Positions 18,961 to 28,597 of a stretch of 28,917 bases of DNA are shown piece by piece. The translations under genes and the position numbers were made by a program. The stretch's first letter is position 1. Each line of letters opens with the position of its first letter. The stretch lies in NCBI GenBank assembly GCA_036940085.1, contig JALLBK010000247.1:1-28917 (forward strand). Direction: 5' to 3'. Origin of the DNA: Discostella pseudostelligera. Lineage: Eukaryota > Bacillariophyta > Thalassiosirophyceae > Thalassiosirales > Thalassiosiraceae. The notes under the pieces were generated by a model. That model saw only the letters and a list, made by a program, of their open reading frames with translations. It ran no database searches and had not been told where the DNA came from.

Positions 18961-19360
18961 TATTGAGATATCTCCCCCTGTCTCTCTCCGTTACCGTTGC
19001 CCCTTGAAGAAGAGGTCAGCATAGCATGCACTCTTGCTCTCCAACGGTGCAGTATGCGGTGTCGTTGTCGGTATTGTCGAATGGTACATGGTACTGTTCA
19101 GCTTTCACCATGATGTATGGTCCATGTCCATGTCCATGACCGTGAGAGAGGTGACGAGGTGACGAGCGAGGTGACTTCTCCAAGGACAACGTGGAAGCGG
19201 CTTGTCGAGTAGTCGAGTCGTCAGGATGCACCTCTTGCCTCTTGGATGCACCAGCGCGGCGCTTTCCCGCCAAATATCCTCGCTGTGCGCTGTGCCGTCC
19301 GCTTCTGCTTCTGAGTTTGGACGATGATGATATGTGATGAGAGATTAGATAGTCTTGGAG
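18961..19360. promoter_or_regulatory. Divergent promoter, CLEC16A-like and ALG14
   Basis: 400 bp between divergent starts. Contains ACAACGTGGAAGC (19186-19198), GTCGAGTAGTCGAGTCG (about 19204-19220) and a full E2F-like TTTCCCGCCAAA (19263-19274), about 90 bp from the ALG14 start. Also short degenerate repeats, CCATGTCCATGTCCATGACC near 19120 and GAGGTGACGAGGTGACGAGC near 19148. The CGTGGAAG and TCGAGTCG words match the LSM4 array. Confidence 0.55.
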
Positions 19361-20287
19361 ATGATCAGCGGCGGCACCAACCATCCGGCAACCTCTACGG
19401 ACTTCATAATGATAGACACAATCACATTGGTGGCGACTACGGTGGCATTTATCATCATCGTTATTGTTGTGAGGGTTGCGATTGTCCTACACGTCATTCG
19501 ACGTCGACGGTATCGTCGACGTCGTCTGCAGCGTTGGTGTCGAGAAGATTGCACCGCCAGCAACAACGATGACAGAATCAGCAGAAGAACAACAACAAGC
19601 GCATTATCATCATCATGTAACAGCAAATTATTGGTCATCCTCGGATCGGGAGGGCACACTACCGAAATGTTGTTACTACTACGATCACTCGATGATTGCA
19701 ATGATTATTTGAAGGACGTTGTATATGTAATTGCCAATTCGGATACTACAAGTCTATCAAAGTTATTAACGACGATGAATGAGATAGAAAAGCAGCAGGA
19801 GGACAAAAGGGGGAAGGCGGTAGCGAGAAGTAAAGAGTCCGCATCCTCGGAGATGTTGACGATGAATAAACGAAACTTCGAAATACGTCATTTGCCACGT
19901 GCACGAGAATTGCATCAATCGTACTCCTCCTCGATCTTTACCACACTCTATGCATTGTACCAATCGGTGCTGCTACTGTGGGAGATGAAACCACAATTGA
20001 TATTGGCCAATGGTCCTGGAACATGTATACCGATCGTTTATGCAGCATTTGTCATGTTTCGAATATTTCCATTTCGGCTGCGGCGGTGGTGGTGGATTCC
20101 TCCATATAGTCATCATGATAAATGCTGCAAAATTGTATATGTAGAATCGGTATGCCGTGTGCGTACGCTCTCATTATCGGGGAAGTTGGTTTATCCTTTT
20201 GTGGACTCGTTTGTGGTGCATTGGCCCAAGTTGATGGCACAATATGATATGGCAGAACTGTGTGATGCGCTCGTGCCTTGTTCATAA
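19361..20287 (+). CDS. ALG14: UDP-GlcNAc transferase subunit ALG14
   Basis: Membrane anchor of the ALG13/ALG14 enzyme that adds the second GlcNAc to dolichol-PP-GlcNAc on the cytosolic face of the ER (N-glycan precursor synthesis). Single exon, 308 aa from ATG 19361; another in-frame ATG at 19409 lies just before the membrane segment and would also work. One N-terminal transmembrane stretch (LVATTVAFIIIVIVVRVAIV, about 20-40), then a basic, Ser-rich linker and the glycosyltransferase-like domain: LLVILGSGGHTTEMLLLL (GSGGHT at 95-100), LILANGPGTCIPIVYA (Asn217), and IVYVESVCRVRTLSLSGKL with YPFVDSFVVHWPKL. A charged insert (about 145-170) makes it longer than most relatives (about 220 aa). ALG13 is not in the window. 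Confidence 0.93.
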   Translation: MISGGTNHPATSTDFIMIDTITLVATTVAFIIIVIVVRVAIVLHVIRRRRYRRRRLQRWCREDCTASNNDDRISRRTTTSALSSSCNSKLLVILGSGGHTTEMLLLLRSLDDCNDYLKDVVYVIANSDTTSLSKLLTTMNEIEKQQEDKRGKAVARSKESASSEMLTMNKRNFEIRHLPRARELHQSYSSSIFTTLYALYQSVLLLWEMKPQLILANGPGTCIPIVYAAFVMFRIFPFRLRRWWWIPPYSHHDKCCKIVYVESVCRVRTLSLSGKLVYPFVDSFVVHWPKLMAQYDMAELCDALVPCS

Positions 20288-20723
20288 GGAGATTGGGGGA
20301 TGGAGGATTCAAGCACCACCTAATAGTTTGAACGTCCGAAGTTAATGAATACTTTGAGCAGTTTTTTTCCTTTGAGTGCGAGGTAGGATGTTTTGGATTG
20401 TTGACCGACGAATGTAATGAACATTATTTATTCAGGTGTACGCCCAAAGTTGGAGAAACAATATCCAGACCTGGTAATGCCGTTGTTGATGCCGCTCGCC
20501 ATAGAGAGAAGAGAGTACCATCATCATCATCATCAATAGTGCATACTCCTACATTCGAATCGAGTGTCAGAGTGGGGCTTTATGCTTTATTATTAATTTC
20601 CCGCCACCTTCTTTTCTTCCCGCTATTTTTGCCAGACCTTCTTCCCGCGTTTTCGTCGCAATTCCCGCCATTTTCTCCACGTATTCTTCGCCATATCATC
20701 TTCAACGATGAACCATGTGAACC
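20288..20723. other. Intergenic region, ALG14 to TauE/SafE gene
   Basis: 436 bp without a supported gene. A 109-codon frame at 20398-20727 spans the E2F-like sites and overlaps the TauE start; it has no recognisable domain. The last 130 bp carry four E2F-like sites. A (CAT)n run lies near 20520. Confidence 0.6.
20597..20670. promoter_or_regulatory. Cluster of four E2F-like sites before TauE/SafE gene
   Basis: TTTCCCGCC (20597-20605), TTCCCGC (20617-20623), TTCCCGCG (20642-20649) and TTCCCGCCA (20662-20670), all in one orientation, ending 53 bp before the start codon. No CACGTG accompanies them. Confidence 0.6.
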
Positions 20724-22352
20724 ATGACGACATCCGCTCGGCAATCCTACTACTACTGCGCTCCGCTAACACTATTCCTACTACTAGCGACATCTGCATT
20801 TAATATCCGCGCACACGATGGAGATGATGCGGCAACATCATGGCAGTCTACTAGTACTCGTAGGAGGACCACAACAACGACGACGACGACAAATGACAAT
20901 GACAACCATGTAATGGCAATGACGACGTTATTGTCTGCCGACACAAACATGTACATCGTCAGCCACTCTATTCATCGCATTGATATTAATTATCGTCGTC
21001 TATCATTCCTCGATGAAGATGAAGATCTCCTCCCAGAACACGTCTTTCCTCTCCGTTATCCCTACGACTACATTGGTTTTGGCTGCGCCATACTAGGTCT
21101 TCTACTGGCTGCAGGGGGAGGCATCGGCGGGGGCGGGATGCTTGTACCAATATACATCCTCCTACTCCAATTCCCAGTCAAGCATGCTATACCATTGGCA
21201 TCTATTACAGTTTTTGGAGGTGCTATTGCTAATAATGTATTGAATGTAAAAAAGTGTCATCCACTATTTCCACAACGACCGGCAATTGATTGGGATTTGA
21301 TGGTATTGCTTGTACCGACTATGATTGCTGGTGCGGTGGTGGGTGCGGTATTGAATAAGATATTTCCGGATATTTTGTTGGCGGTATTGATGCTCGTGTT
21401 GCTGTCAATTACGGCAAAGGAGACGTTGGCTAAGGCGATGAAGATGTATCGGGAGGAGGAGAGGGTACTTCTCCTTCAAGGAGGTGGCGGGAAGAGTCAT
21501 GATGACGATGATGACGAGAAGAGAAGATGGAAACAGGAGAACGGCAACTATTGCGAGGAGAACAATGAATCATCTCCTCGTGCTACCGAGCAAACGCCTT
21601 TGGTGGTAAGCAGCAGCAACGAAATGCATCTTGAGACTGATTTCAACACAACCCAATATGACAGCGAGACGAAGAATGGAGTTGACAATAACGGCATTAT
21701 CAAAAATCATGATGAAAAATCTTTGAAACGGAAATGCATCGAGGATGCCATCAAACTCACGACCTTGTTTGCTTTCGTGGCCATTGTCGACGTAATGCAA
21801 AAGAGCGGCCTTGTACAGTCCTGTGGCGCCTATTGCCACTGGGGAAGCGAACTACTTCTATTTCTGGCCATCGCTATCTTCACATATTTTGCACGTTCGG
21901 AAATACTTGCTCGGCGTAAAGCTTGTGGTCCTATTGTTTCTGAAATTGGCTGGGATGAATCCAATACGACAATATATCCGATTTTTGCGATAGTGGCTGG
22001 CCTCGTCGCTGGTATGTTTGGAATTGGTGGCGGCATAATCGTCGGACCGCTCATGCTGGCTATTGGGGTTCATCCACAGGTTGCTTCAGCTACCTCGGCA
22101 TGCATGGTGCTATTCACATCTGCCACTTCGACCTTGAGCTTTCTCATATTTGGATATTTACAATGCGACTACGCGATATTTTGCCTTGGGTTAGGGTTTC
22201 TTTCAACGTTAGTGGGACAGACGGTAATGACGGTGCTATTGACGTGGAGCGGAGGACGAAATTCCTACATTGCCTTCTGCGTTGGTGGCGTTGTGGGGAT
22301 TAGTGCTGTTGCCATGGGTATTGAGTCTGCAGTGGCGATTTCAAAGTCGTGA
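20724..22352 (+). CDS. TauE/SafE-family (sulfite exporter-like) permease
   Basis: Multi-pass permease of the family that exports sulfite or other small anions; the substrate here is unknown. Single exon, 542 aa. An N-terminal signal stretch (LTLFLLLATSAF, about 15-26) precedes a Thr/Asp-rich region. Two internally related membrane halves each carry the family glycine motif: AAGGGIGGGGMLVPIY (about 127-142) with HAIPLASITVFGGAIANN, and GMFGIGGGIIVGPLML (about 430-445) with HPQVASATSACMVLFTS. An acidic loop (about 245-335) joins the halves. The signal ends TSA-FNIR, which resembles the diatom ASAFAP plastid motif, but the acidic HDGDD that follows argues for the secretory route; location is open. 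It converges on the ShK/P4H-like gene with 137 bp between stops. Four E2F-like sites precede it. Confidence 0.92.
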   Translation: MTTSARQSYYYCAPLTLFLLLATSAFNIRAHDGDDAATSWQSTSTRRRTTTTTTTTNDNDNHVMAMTTLLSADTNMYIVSHSIHRIDINYRRLSFLDEDEDLLPEHVFPLRYPYDYIGFGCAILGLLLAAGGGIGGGGMLVPIYILLLQFPVKHAIPLASITVFGGAIANNVLNVKKCHPLFPQRPAIDWDLMVLLVPTMIAGAVVGAVLNKIFPDILLAVLMLVLLSITAKETLAKAMKMYREEERVLLLQGGGGKSHDDDDDEKRRWKQENGNYCEENNESSPRATEQTPLVVSSSNEMHLETDFNTTQYDSETKNGVDNNGIIKNHDEKSLKRKCIEDAIKLTTLFAFVAIVDVMQKSGLVQSCGAYCHWGSELLLFLAIAIFTYFARSEILARRKACGPIVSEIGWDESNTTIYPIFAIVAGLVAGMFGIGGGIIVGPLMLAIGVHPQVASATSACMVLFTSATSTLSFLIFGYLQCDYAIFCLGLGFLSTLVGQTVMTVLLTWSGGRNSYIAFCVGGVVGISAVAMGIESAVAISKS

Positions 22353-22489
22353 ACACACCAGTCATGAAGATGATCTTCTTCCTCCCGAAATTAAGGTTGG
22401 AGGATAGAAATGATCTTATTGTAATTCAGAGAGTTTTTTGTTTTCTGTTCATGCGGGTCTTATGGATTCACGATTCTCAAGGTTCATCT

Positions 22490-24456
22490 CTATGCGCATC
22501 CTCTCATATTGGCATCGGTCCAATTGTACAAATGTACGTGAACAGTCGACACAACAACACTCTCTTCGCCTCCTCCTCCGTTTTGCACTGGCATGTATTC
22601 AAATCTCATCGACAGATCGGGCTTGATCAAATCGTCTTCCCTAACATTGGTCCAGAGCACAGCCGTGCCCTTTCTCGGGCGTACGTATAGCCAATCCAAG
22701 TATGGAAATCCGATTCCTCCTCCTCCACTTTCATTACCATCGTCGTCGGAAACGGTCCACAGGAACAGTGATAGGGAAAGTACGCGCGGTCCAGCCGGTT
22801 TCCAAGAGCTACCAACCTCGAAATTGTGTTGCAATGATTTCTCTGCACTCGTCGGATGCAAACGTTTAAATGCCATTGGCTCTAAGTGGGATATGGATAT
22901 TGAGTCTGACAACGATGCAATTCTGTTCATAATTCGTTGATAAACGTCATCACTATCGCACTGATCGTCATCGTGACAGCTAGCATATTCTGCATTATTT
23001 ACATTCGTGGTAGTATCATCGCTCGATGTCGTTGGAGTTTTTATTGTCGATGCAGTCAATCCGTTATCGATAGCAGACCCCAACGATGTCAAGTGATCAG
23101 CCTCCTCATCAGAGACAAAATTCTGGAAAATTACCACATACGATCCATCATCCTTGCCGTCGGATGCCAAAACTGGTTCATATTCTGCCCAGTCCCCTTC
23201 TATGCTGCCATCACCATTAACAGTTGTAGCTTTGTCAAAGAACGACCGAAGATCACCACCAGATTCGAAGGATGGTTGAGCATGGGGATGTCTCCGCCCC
23301 ACACATTTGTGGAATGATTCTAGTAAATGACAAGTACCGCATGCCAATGGACAAAAGTTCATCATGAACAAGACATCATCTTTCGTTGCTCGCGAAGAAG
23401 TGCTATGACACAAACCCCGTGATGCCCATTCGGCGCACATTCGAAAGTCATTTCGACAACGAAGTCTCGTCTTGATATCAACGGAGGCATCGGTCATGAT
23501 GTATTTTGCATAGTGTTCCATTTGTCGGATTGTCGATAGGACCGTACTGTATTCCTCACTCGCCATGGGGTCGTTGTCTGTGGCATCGTCGTTTATCTCG
23601 CGTATTAATTGTTGTTTCCCAAGATCCATTGTTGCATATACTACCTTTCTTCGTCTATCACATAAGCATTATTGAAGATATCGTTGTCGATTGATGTAAG
23701 TGTATGCGCAAAAGTTGAGAATGGTCGAGAAAAGCGCCTGAATTCAAAGACATAAATGCTGGGTGGGGTGTGCAACACTCACATTTCATCACTGGGAATT
23801 CCAAATAGTTCATCACGTTGTTTATCGACGCATTCCCAGCAAGAATATTTACACTCGGAACGCATAACTACGCGAATCAATTACACCGATGAAAATAAGA
23901 TGACAGAACAAATAACTTGGTTCATTTGGGCTGAAATCAAACACTACACGAACTTCAACTTACATGTTGGATTAATCAAACACTGCCCCTCCATTGCCCA
24001 CTTGCGACATTCACCACCGGAATGTTTGTCGAAGCAAAGAACTTCGCCAATTTCTTCCCCCTCTTCCGATCCTCGATCTCCTCTTGGCAGGGGTTGGCAA
24101 GTGCCGCAACTTTTGGCGCATGAAGCAAACATGTAGTGGGAATTTTTTCTACATTCTCCTTCCACTGCCCATTTATAACAACTTGGTTCAGTATCTTGGC
24201 AGGGATCAATAAAATCATCTGGTAGCTCGATATAATTGTCAGCGGGAATTTCGTTTACGGGTGATGGCCCCTCCTGCACCGGCATCATCGACGATGACGC
24301 CGTGCATGTGTTACTGTCATGGTCATGGTTGTTGCTGCAGCTCTGCTCTTGATTCTGTTGTTCGGAAAGGGATGGGTTTGAGCAGAAAAATAAAAGGAGC
24401 AGCATTGTGAACAATGGCTTGCCGATACCAGGTGATAGCGATGGAAGCATGGCCAT
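22490..24456 (-). CDS. Secreted ShK-domain / prolyl-4-hydroxylase-like protein
   Basis: Inferred exons: 24456-23964, 23867-23783, 23654-22490, giving 580 aa; an acceptor 6 nt later (exon 3 from 23648) is also in phase. Signal peptide about 15-31 (LFTMLLLLFFCSNPSLS). Three ShK (six-Cys) domains: 86-120, 141-177 and 259-301. The second is split by intron 1; splicing restores CLINPTFMRSECKYSCWEC. A prolyl-4-hydroxylase fold follows (about 358-570): YVVIFQNFVSDEEADHL, AGPRVLSLSLFLW, GIGFPYLDWLYVRPRKGTAV, HVHLYNW. The usual iron ligands are not visible: the HxD site reads Q468-H-N-F, and no His lies in the FEYMPV segment. It may be a pseudoenzyme or binding protein. The start at 24456 (ACCATGG) was preferred to the frame's ATG at 24663 because it sits just before the signal peptide and leaves the GGCGGGAA array outside the coding part. 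Confidence 0.82.
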
Positions 24457-25031
24457 GGTTGTGCCGTCAAGAGGGGTAGTAGTAGACGTAGGAGGTGCCG
24501 TCGGCCTCGTCGAGTGGACTAGAATACGGCGGGAAGAAATGTTATGGCGGGAAAAGACGGCGGGAGAGAAAATTAATAACGGCGGGGACTGGTGGGAATA
24601 TGGCGGGAAGAAAACAACGGCGGCCAGTCTCGCCGCAAGACGAAGCAGCAATGCGACCTTCATTGACGAGTATCATACAACTAGAAGGCGACGAGGGGCG
24701 GCGGGTTACGGAAGATGAGGATTATATTGAAGACGAAGATAATATTATTGCTACTAAGATAGGTAATGAGGCACATCACCAACGAAAGCTCATCCCCTTG
24801 TCAATGTGATAATTGATTACCATATGTTCTCCATGCATTTCTCAAGCAATGTTGTGTGCCAACGATTGTTCGGCAATTCAGCTCACCGCGAACCTCGTCC
24901 TTTTTCCTTTTACCCCGAAAAATCTCTCATGCAGGCTAACTCATGATGCGATGATGATGACGATAAGTCAAGTGTAGTAGATTAAGTACAAGGAGTGTCA
25001 TCAGCAGCCCTTCAACGTGGACAGTATCCAT
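24457..25031. other. Intergenic region with GGCGGGAA array
   Basis: About 575 bp between two minus-strand genes. The first 150 bp carry the E2F-like cluster; the rest is the 3' flank of the ankyrin gene. The open frame upstream of 24456 (to 24663) is rich in codons made by the GGCGGGAA repeats and is probably not translated. Confidence 0.6.
24528..24609. promoter_or_regulatory. Array of E2F-like GGCGGGA sites before ShK/P4H gene
   Basis: GGCGGGAA at 24528-24535, 24546-24553 and 24602-24609, plus GGCGGGA at 24559-24565 and GGCGGGG at 24581-24587, all in one orientation and 70-155 bp upstream of the chosen start. Relative to this minus-strand gene they read TTCCCGCC, the same orientation as the four sites before the TauE gene. 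Confidence 0.58.
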
Positions 25032-28000
25032 CTACACCCATTCCAAATTATTGTTCCTGCAAATATATTGAACATTATTGATCATTGACAAACATCGTTT
25101 TGAGAACAAAGTGGCGATCATGATGACAACACCCATGATAGTACAACACATAAGAAACTTACTGATCAACCTCCAAGTTCTCCTCCTTCCCTGGTACCAC
25201 TCGCTCCAACAATCCACTCATAGTTTTCTCCAATAGATGCAATACCTCCTTACGATTCGGATGGCACAATCTCCGTACAATATCCGCGGCACTACTTCCC
25301 TGATGATTACGTGGCAATACACTTTGGGGGTACACCTGCAGCAACGATTCAACCACTTCCGAATCCGCCCCAGAGTAACAGGCACAATGCAATGGCAAAT
25401 TCGATAAAAAGTCCTTCATCTCCGCGCAGGATGGTAAAGCCGACAGTAAAACACGGACGACATCAGGCGATGCGCCCCAGGTGCATGCGGCATGGAGGGG
25501 CAATTGGCCACCTGGCTCCTGTCGTCTTTCGAGCGCGGTGGGATTTGCCGCTATTAAAGTCTTAATCACCTCAACCGAAGGTTTATGTTCGCATGCATAG
25601 TGCAATGGAGTGATTTTGGCAGTGTACGCGCCACGAACTTTCACCTCCATAGCCTCACGTGCTTCATGGGGGTGGGATGTGCATCGTAATGTTGCCGCGG
25701 CCCAGTGCTTCTCCTTGGTGATGAGAAGAGAGAGTTCCGTTGTGCGGGCGAGGGCACTTGGAGATGGGCCTTTATTGTTGCTGTTGGCCTTGGATGATGA
25801 GCGACGCAAATGAACCTCAACGCTGATGTTGTGTAGCGTGTCAGATAGCAGGGGGGGGGTATTATTTGACGTCAAAACATGCGGCATGAGTGGATACAGT
25901 CGAAAAGTAAATGATATGGTGGCACACAAGCTGAACTCTTACCCTTCCACTTCCTCGTCGCTACTTCCCACCTCGTCCACATCAACGGCACCAGTCGCAG
26001 TGCTACCACTACTGATAACCCTCCCCAACTTACCCAAGGGTATTTTACTAATATTCTTTTCATTTGCCATCGTCGAGGCACCCAACTCGCCACCACCAAT
26101 ACCATCCTCACCACCATCATCGTCATCATCCTCCATCTCCACCAACCTCCATGGCGCCATCCGAACATTCCGTGGCAACAACATTGATGCAATATCATTA
26201 TGAATCCAATACGTAGGATGCCGTCGCAAACTCCACACCAAACTCAATTGATGCTGCCGTCCATTCTCCCCAGCCATTCCCAACGCCTCCTCAATGGGGG
26301 TACGTTCCCATCGATTCCGTCCCACGGCTCCGTCAGGATAGGCCGTTAATAATAGTGGCGCTACATCGGGATGAGATACACCCCAATGAGCGGCGATGTG
26401 CACGGGTAAAAATCCATCGTGGTTGCGTTGCCGTGCCGCATCGGGGTAGGCTTTGAGTACCGTCTCCAGAACTTTGACGGAAGCCTTTCCGAAGCATGCC
26501 ATGTGCAATGGGAGACGTCCACCCTCCGAGGCAGTCTTTATGGATTTGGGCCATGCATCGAGTAGGGCATTGATGACGCGAACAGAATATTCCTCCCGAC
26601 GTTGGGTATTGATTTGCAGGTACCGACGTTGTAAGTCTTCGTAGGTTGGCGGGGTGGTTGAGGAGGGGGATGTCGCTGTGGTCATAAAAGTATTCGGTTG
26701 AGTGAAAGTATTTGCATTTGTTGCTGTTGCTGCTGCTTGTGGTGGTGTCGAATANCATAAAAGTATTCGGTTGAGTGAAAGTATTTGCATTTGTTGCTGT
26801 TGCTGCTGCTTGTGGTGGTGTCGAATACGAGGAAGGCTTCAACGAGGATGGACCAGCAGTCGCTGTTTTGGAAGGCTGTTGCGTGCCTCCACTCCTGTAA
26901 AATGACGACGACCGAGGCATAAACTCCTCCGAGTTGCCACTGCCATTGGAATTGTGCTGTGGGGTGGAATGACTATCCGTCTCCCTCGATCGTTCGTCCA
27001 CACAGTCCATCGGTGTCATGGAATTCAGGATGGTGGTGGTGGTCGTTGTTTTAGAAGTTGATGTAGTGGAAGGCATGGATGTTACGGCAGCGGCTGCAGC
27101 GGACGTGGTAGATGCAGAAACCCCTCCCATATCCTGACCGGTGGCATTCTGACCCGGGGGATCGTCCCCCCTGTTATTCTTATTACTTAACTTTTGCTTC
27201 ATCCTGTTCATCATTCCACCCTTCCCCTTCCGCTTCTCTTCCAGTTTCTTCTCATATTTGTTCTCCAGCCCAATAAGTAACTTTTCCATGTCGTCCATTC
27301 CCTTTTGAATCATTTCAAAGGTAGTATCGCCAATGCCACCGTCGTCGTCAGCGTCGTCGAGGCCACCATCTTGATTAATACGATCTCGACTACCACTCCT
27401 CGAATTCTGCTGATGATCCGACAATGCACGTTGATGTTCGCTCTCTTCCTGGAACATTTGGGACATATTCCCCAGCGAAAAGTCCCCGGAACCGCTAGAT
27501 AGGATGGTCCGATGTTGTTGATTGGAGAAGGATCGAGCAGATGGTGATAGAGGCAGGGGTGGAGATAGGGAGGATATGGGTTGTTGCTGTTGCTTTTGCT
27601 GTTGTGACGAAGTTACTCCCGTCGCGGATGTCCCAAAGATCATCTTAAGGCCATCGTAGAACATGTCTCCCACTCCAGCACAATCGCTCCCACCAGCAGC
27701 AGCACCCGTACCAGTACTAGAACCAGAAAGCCTAGTACTACCACGTGCAGCAGCCGAAGGAGGAGGCAACGGAGGCGGAGGAGTGTCGCACATGCTGAAC
27801 ACACACAAATGCAATGGTAAACATCCATGTCGACTCTCTCGTTCGCGACATGCCTCCGGATGCACCTGTATGAGCGTCAGTAGACATTTACAGGCCTCGA
27901 TATATTCATCTTCTTCGATGAGCAGGGCGCGTCCACCCTCGATATTGTTGGTGTTGCTACTGCTGATATTGGGATGCTGGTAAAAGGTGGTGTGCACACT

Positions 28001-28597
28001 CCGAAGCTTTTGACAGGCATGGTGCAAAGCCTTGCACTTGACATTGGATATGCGCAGATCTTTCTTCCCATCATTGCTGCTGCCCATGGTCGGTGGAATG
28101 CTGTTCCCGGCCGTGGTCTTTCGTAATTTTGCCAGCTGCTTCACTTCCTGCGGGTGAGATTTGGCACGTTCGGATGCTGCAGCCCATTGGCCGCGTTCGA
28201 TTAGCAGTATTAAGTTGTTGGGACTGCTACTGGCATGTTGTTGAGATGGCGCTGCAGCTTGAGCTGGTGGTTGATTATGTTGTTGTTGTTTGACTGCGGT
28301 GGAGGGGGAGAAGCCCACCCCTCGCCGCCGCGGTGGTGGTGGTGATGGTGGAGGAGGACCCCCCGATGGCGATGGTATTGTTGCTGTCCTTGTTGTGCCA
28401 TTGCCAGCATTCTTCCACTCTTGCAGTCGACGCTCTGCCAAATTCACCGTGGGCACTGCTTGCTGATGTTGTTGCAAATCCAAAGACTCCAGCGATTGAT
28501 GAGATTCTGACTGCCCCCCGGCAGACGAGGAGGAGACGGAGTTGGCGCAGCCGCTTTGGGGGTTGCGGCCACTTGTACGCCCTCCGAAGAATCCCAT
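25032..28597 (-). CDS. Large ankyrin-repeat protein, broken by an assembly artefact
   Basis: Intracellular ankyrin protein of unknown role. Inferred exons: 28597-25943, 25822-25163, 25056-25032. The reading frame breaks at the N (26755). If the 73 extra nt (N plus one 72-nt copy) are discounted, exon 1 is 2582 nt (phase 2), which matches the phase-2 acceptor of exon 2 and gives about 1088 aa. Without intron 2 the protein would end at a stop 3 nt past the donor. Ankyrin-type helices: KALHHACQKLRS (about 190), CLPLHLCVF (about 258), GRLPLHMACFGKASVKVLE and DGFLPVHIAAHWG (about 668-705), ITPLHYACEHKPSVEV, GGQLPLHAACTWGASPDV and LSNLPLHCACYSGADSEV (about 930-1010). A Ser/Gln-rich disordered stretch fills about 270-630. 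Related WAAA..R..SHP.E modules occur near residue 133 and in exon 2. Exon 3 adds only a few residues. Confidence 0.8.
26683..26827. repeat. Identical 72-nt direct copies flanking one N
   Basis: 26683-26754 and 26756-26827 are identical, separated only by N at 26755. This is what a scaffolder leaves when two overlapping contig ends are joined without merging. The duplication shifts the ankyrin gene's frame by one base (73 nt); real sequence probably has one copy. Confidence 0.9.

Noticed and set aside
20398..20727. 109-codon plus-strand ORF between ALG14 and TauE
   Set aside because: No domain, crosses the E2F-like cluster, and overlaps the TauE start.
24457..24663. Upstream start (24663) for the ShK/P4H-like protein
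   Set aside because: It would place the GGCGGGA array in coding sequence and a 69-residue leader before the signal peptide; the ATG at 24456 fits better, though transcript data could overturn this.
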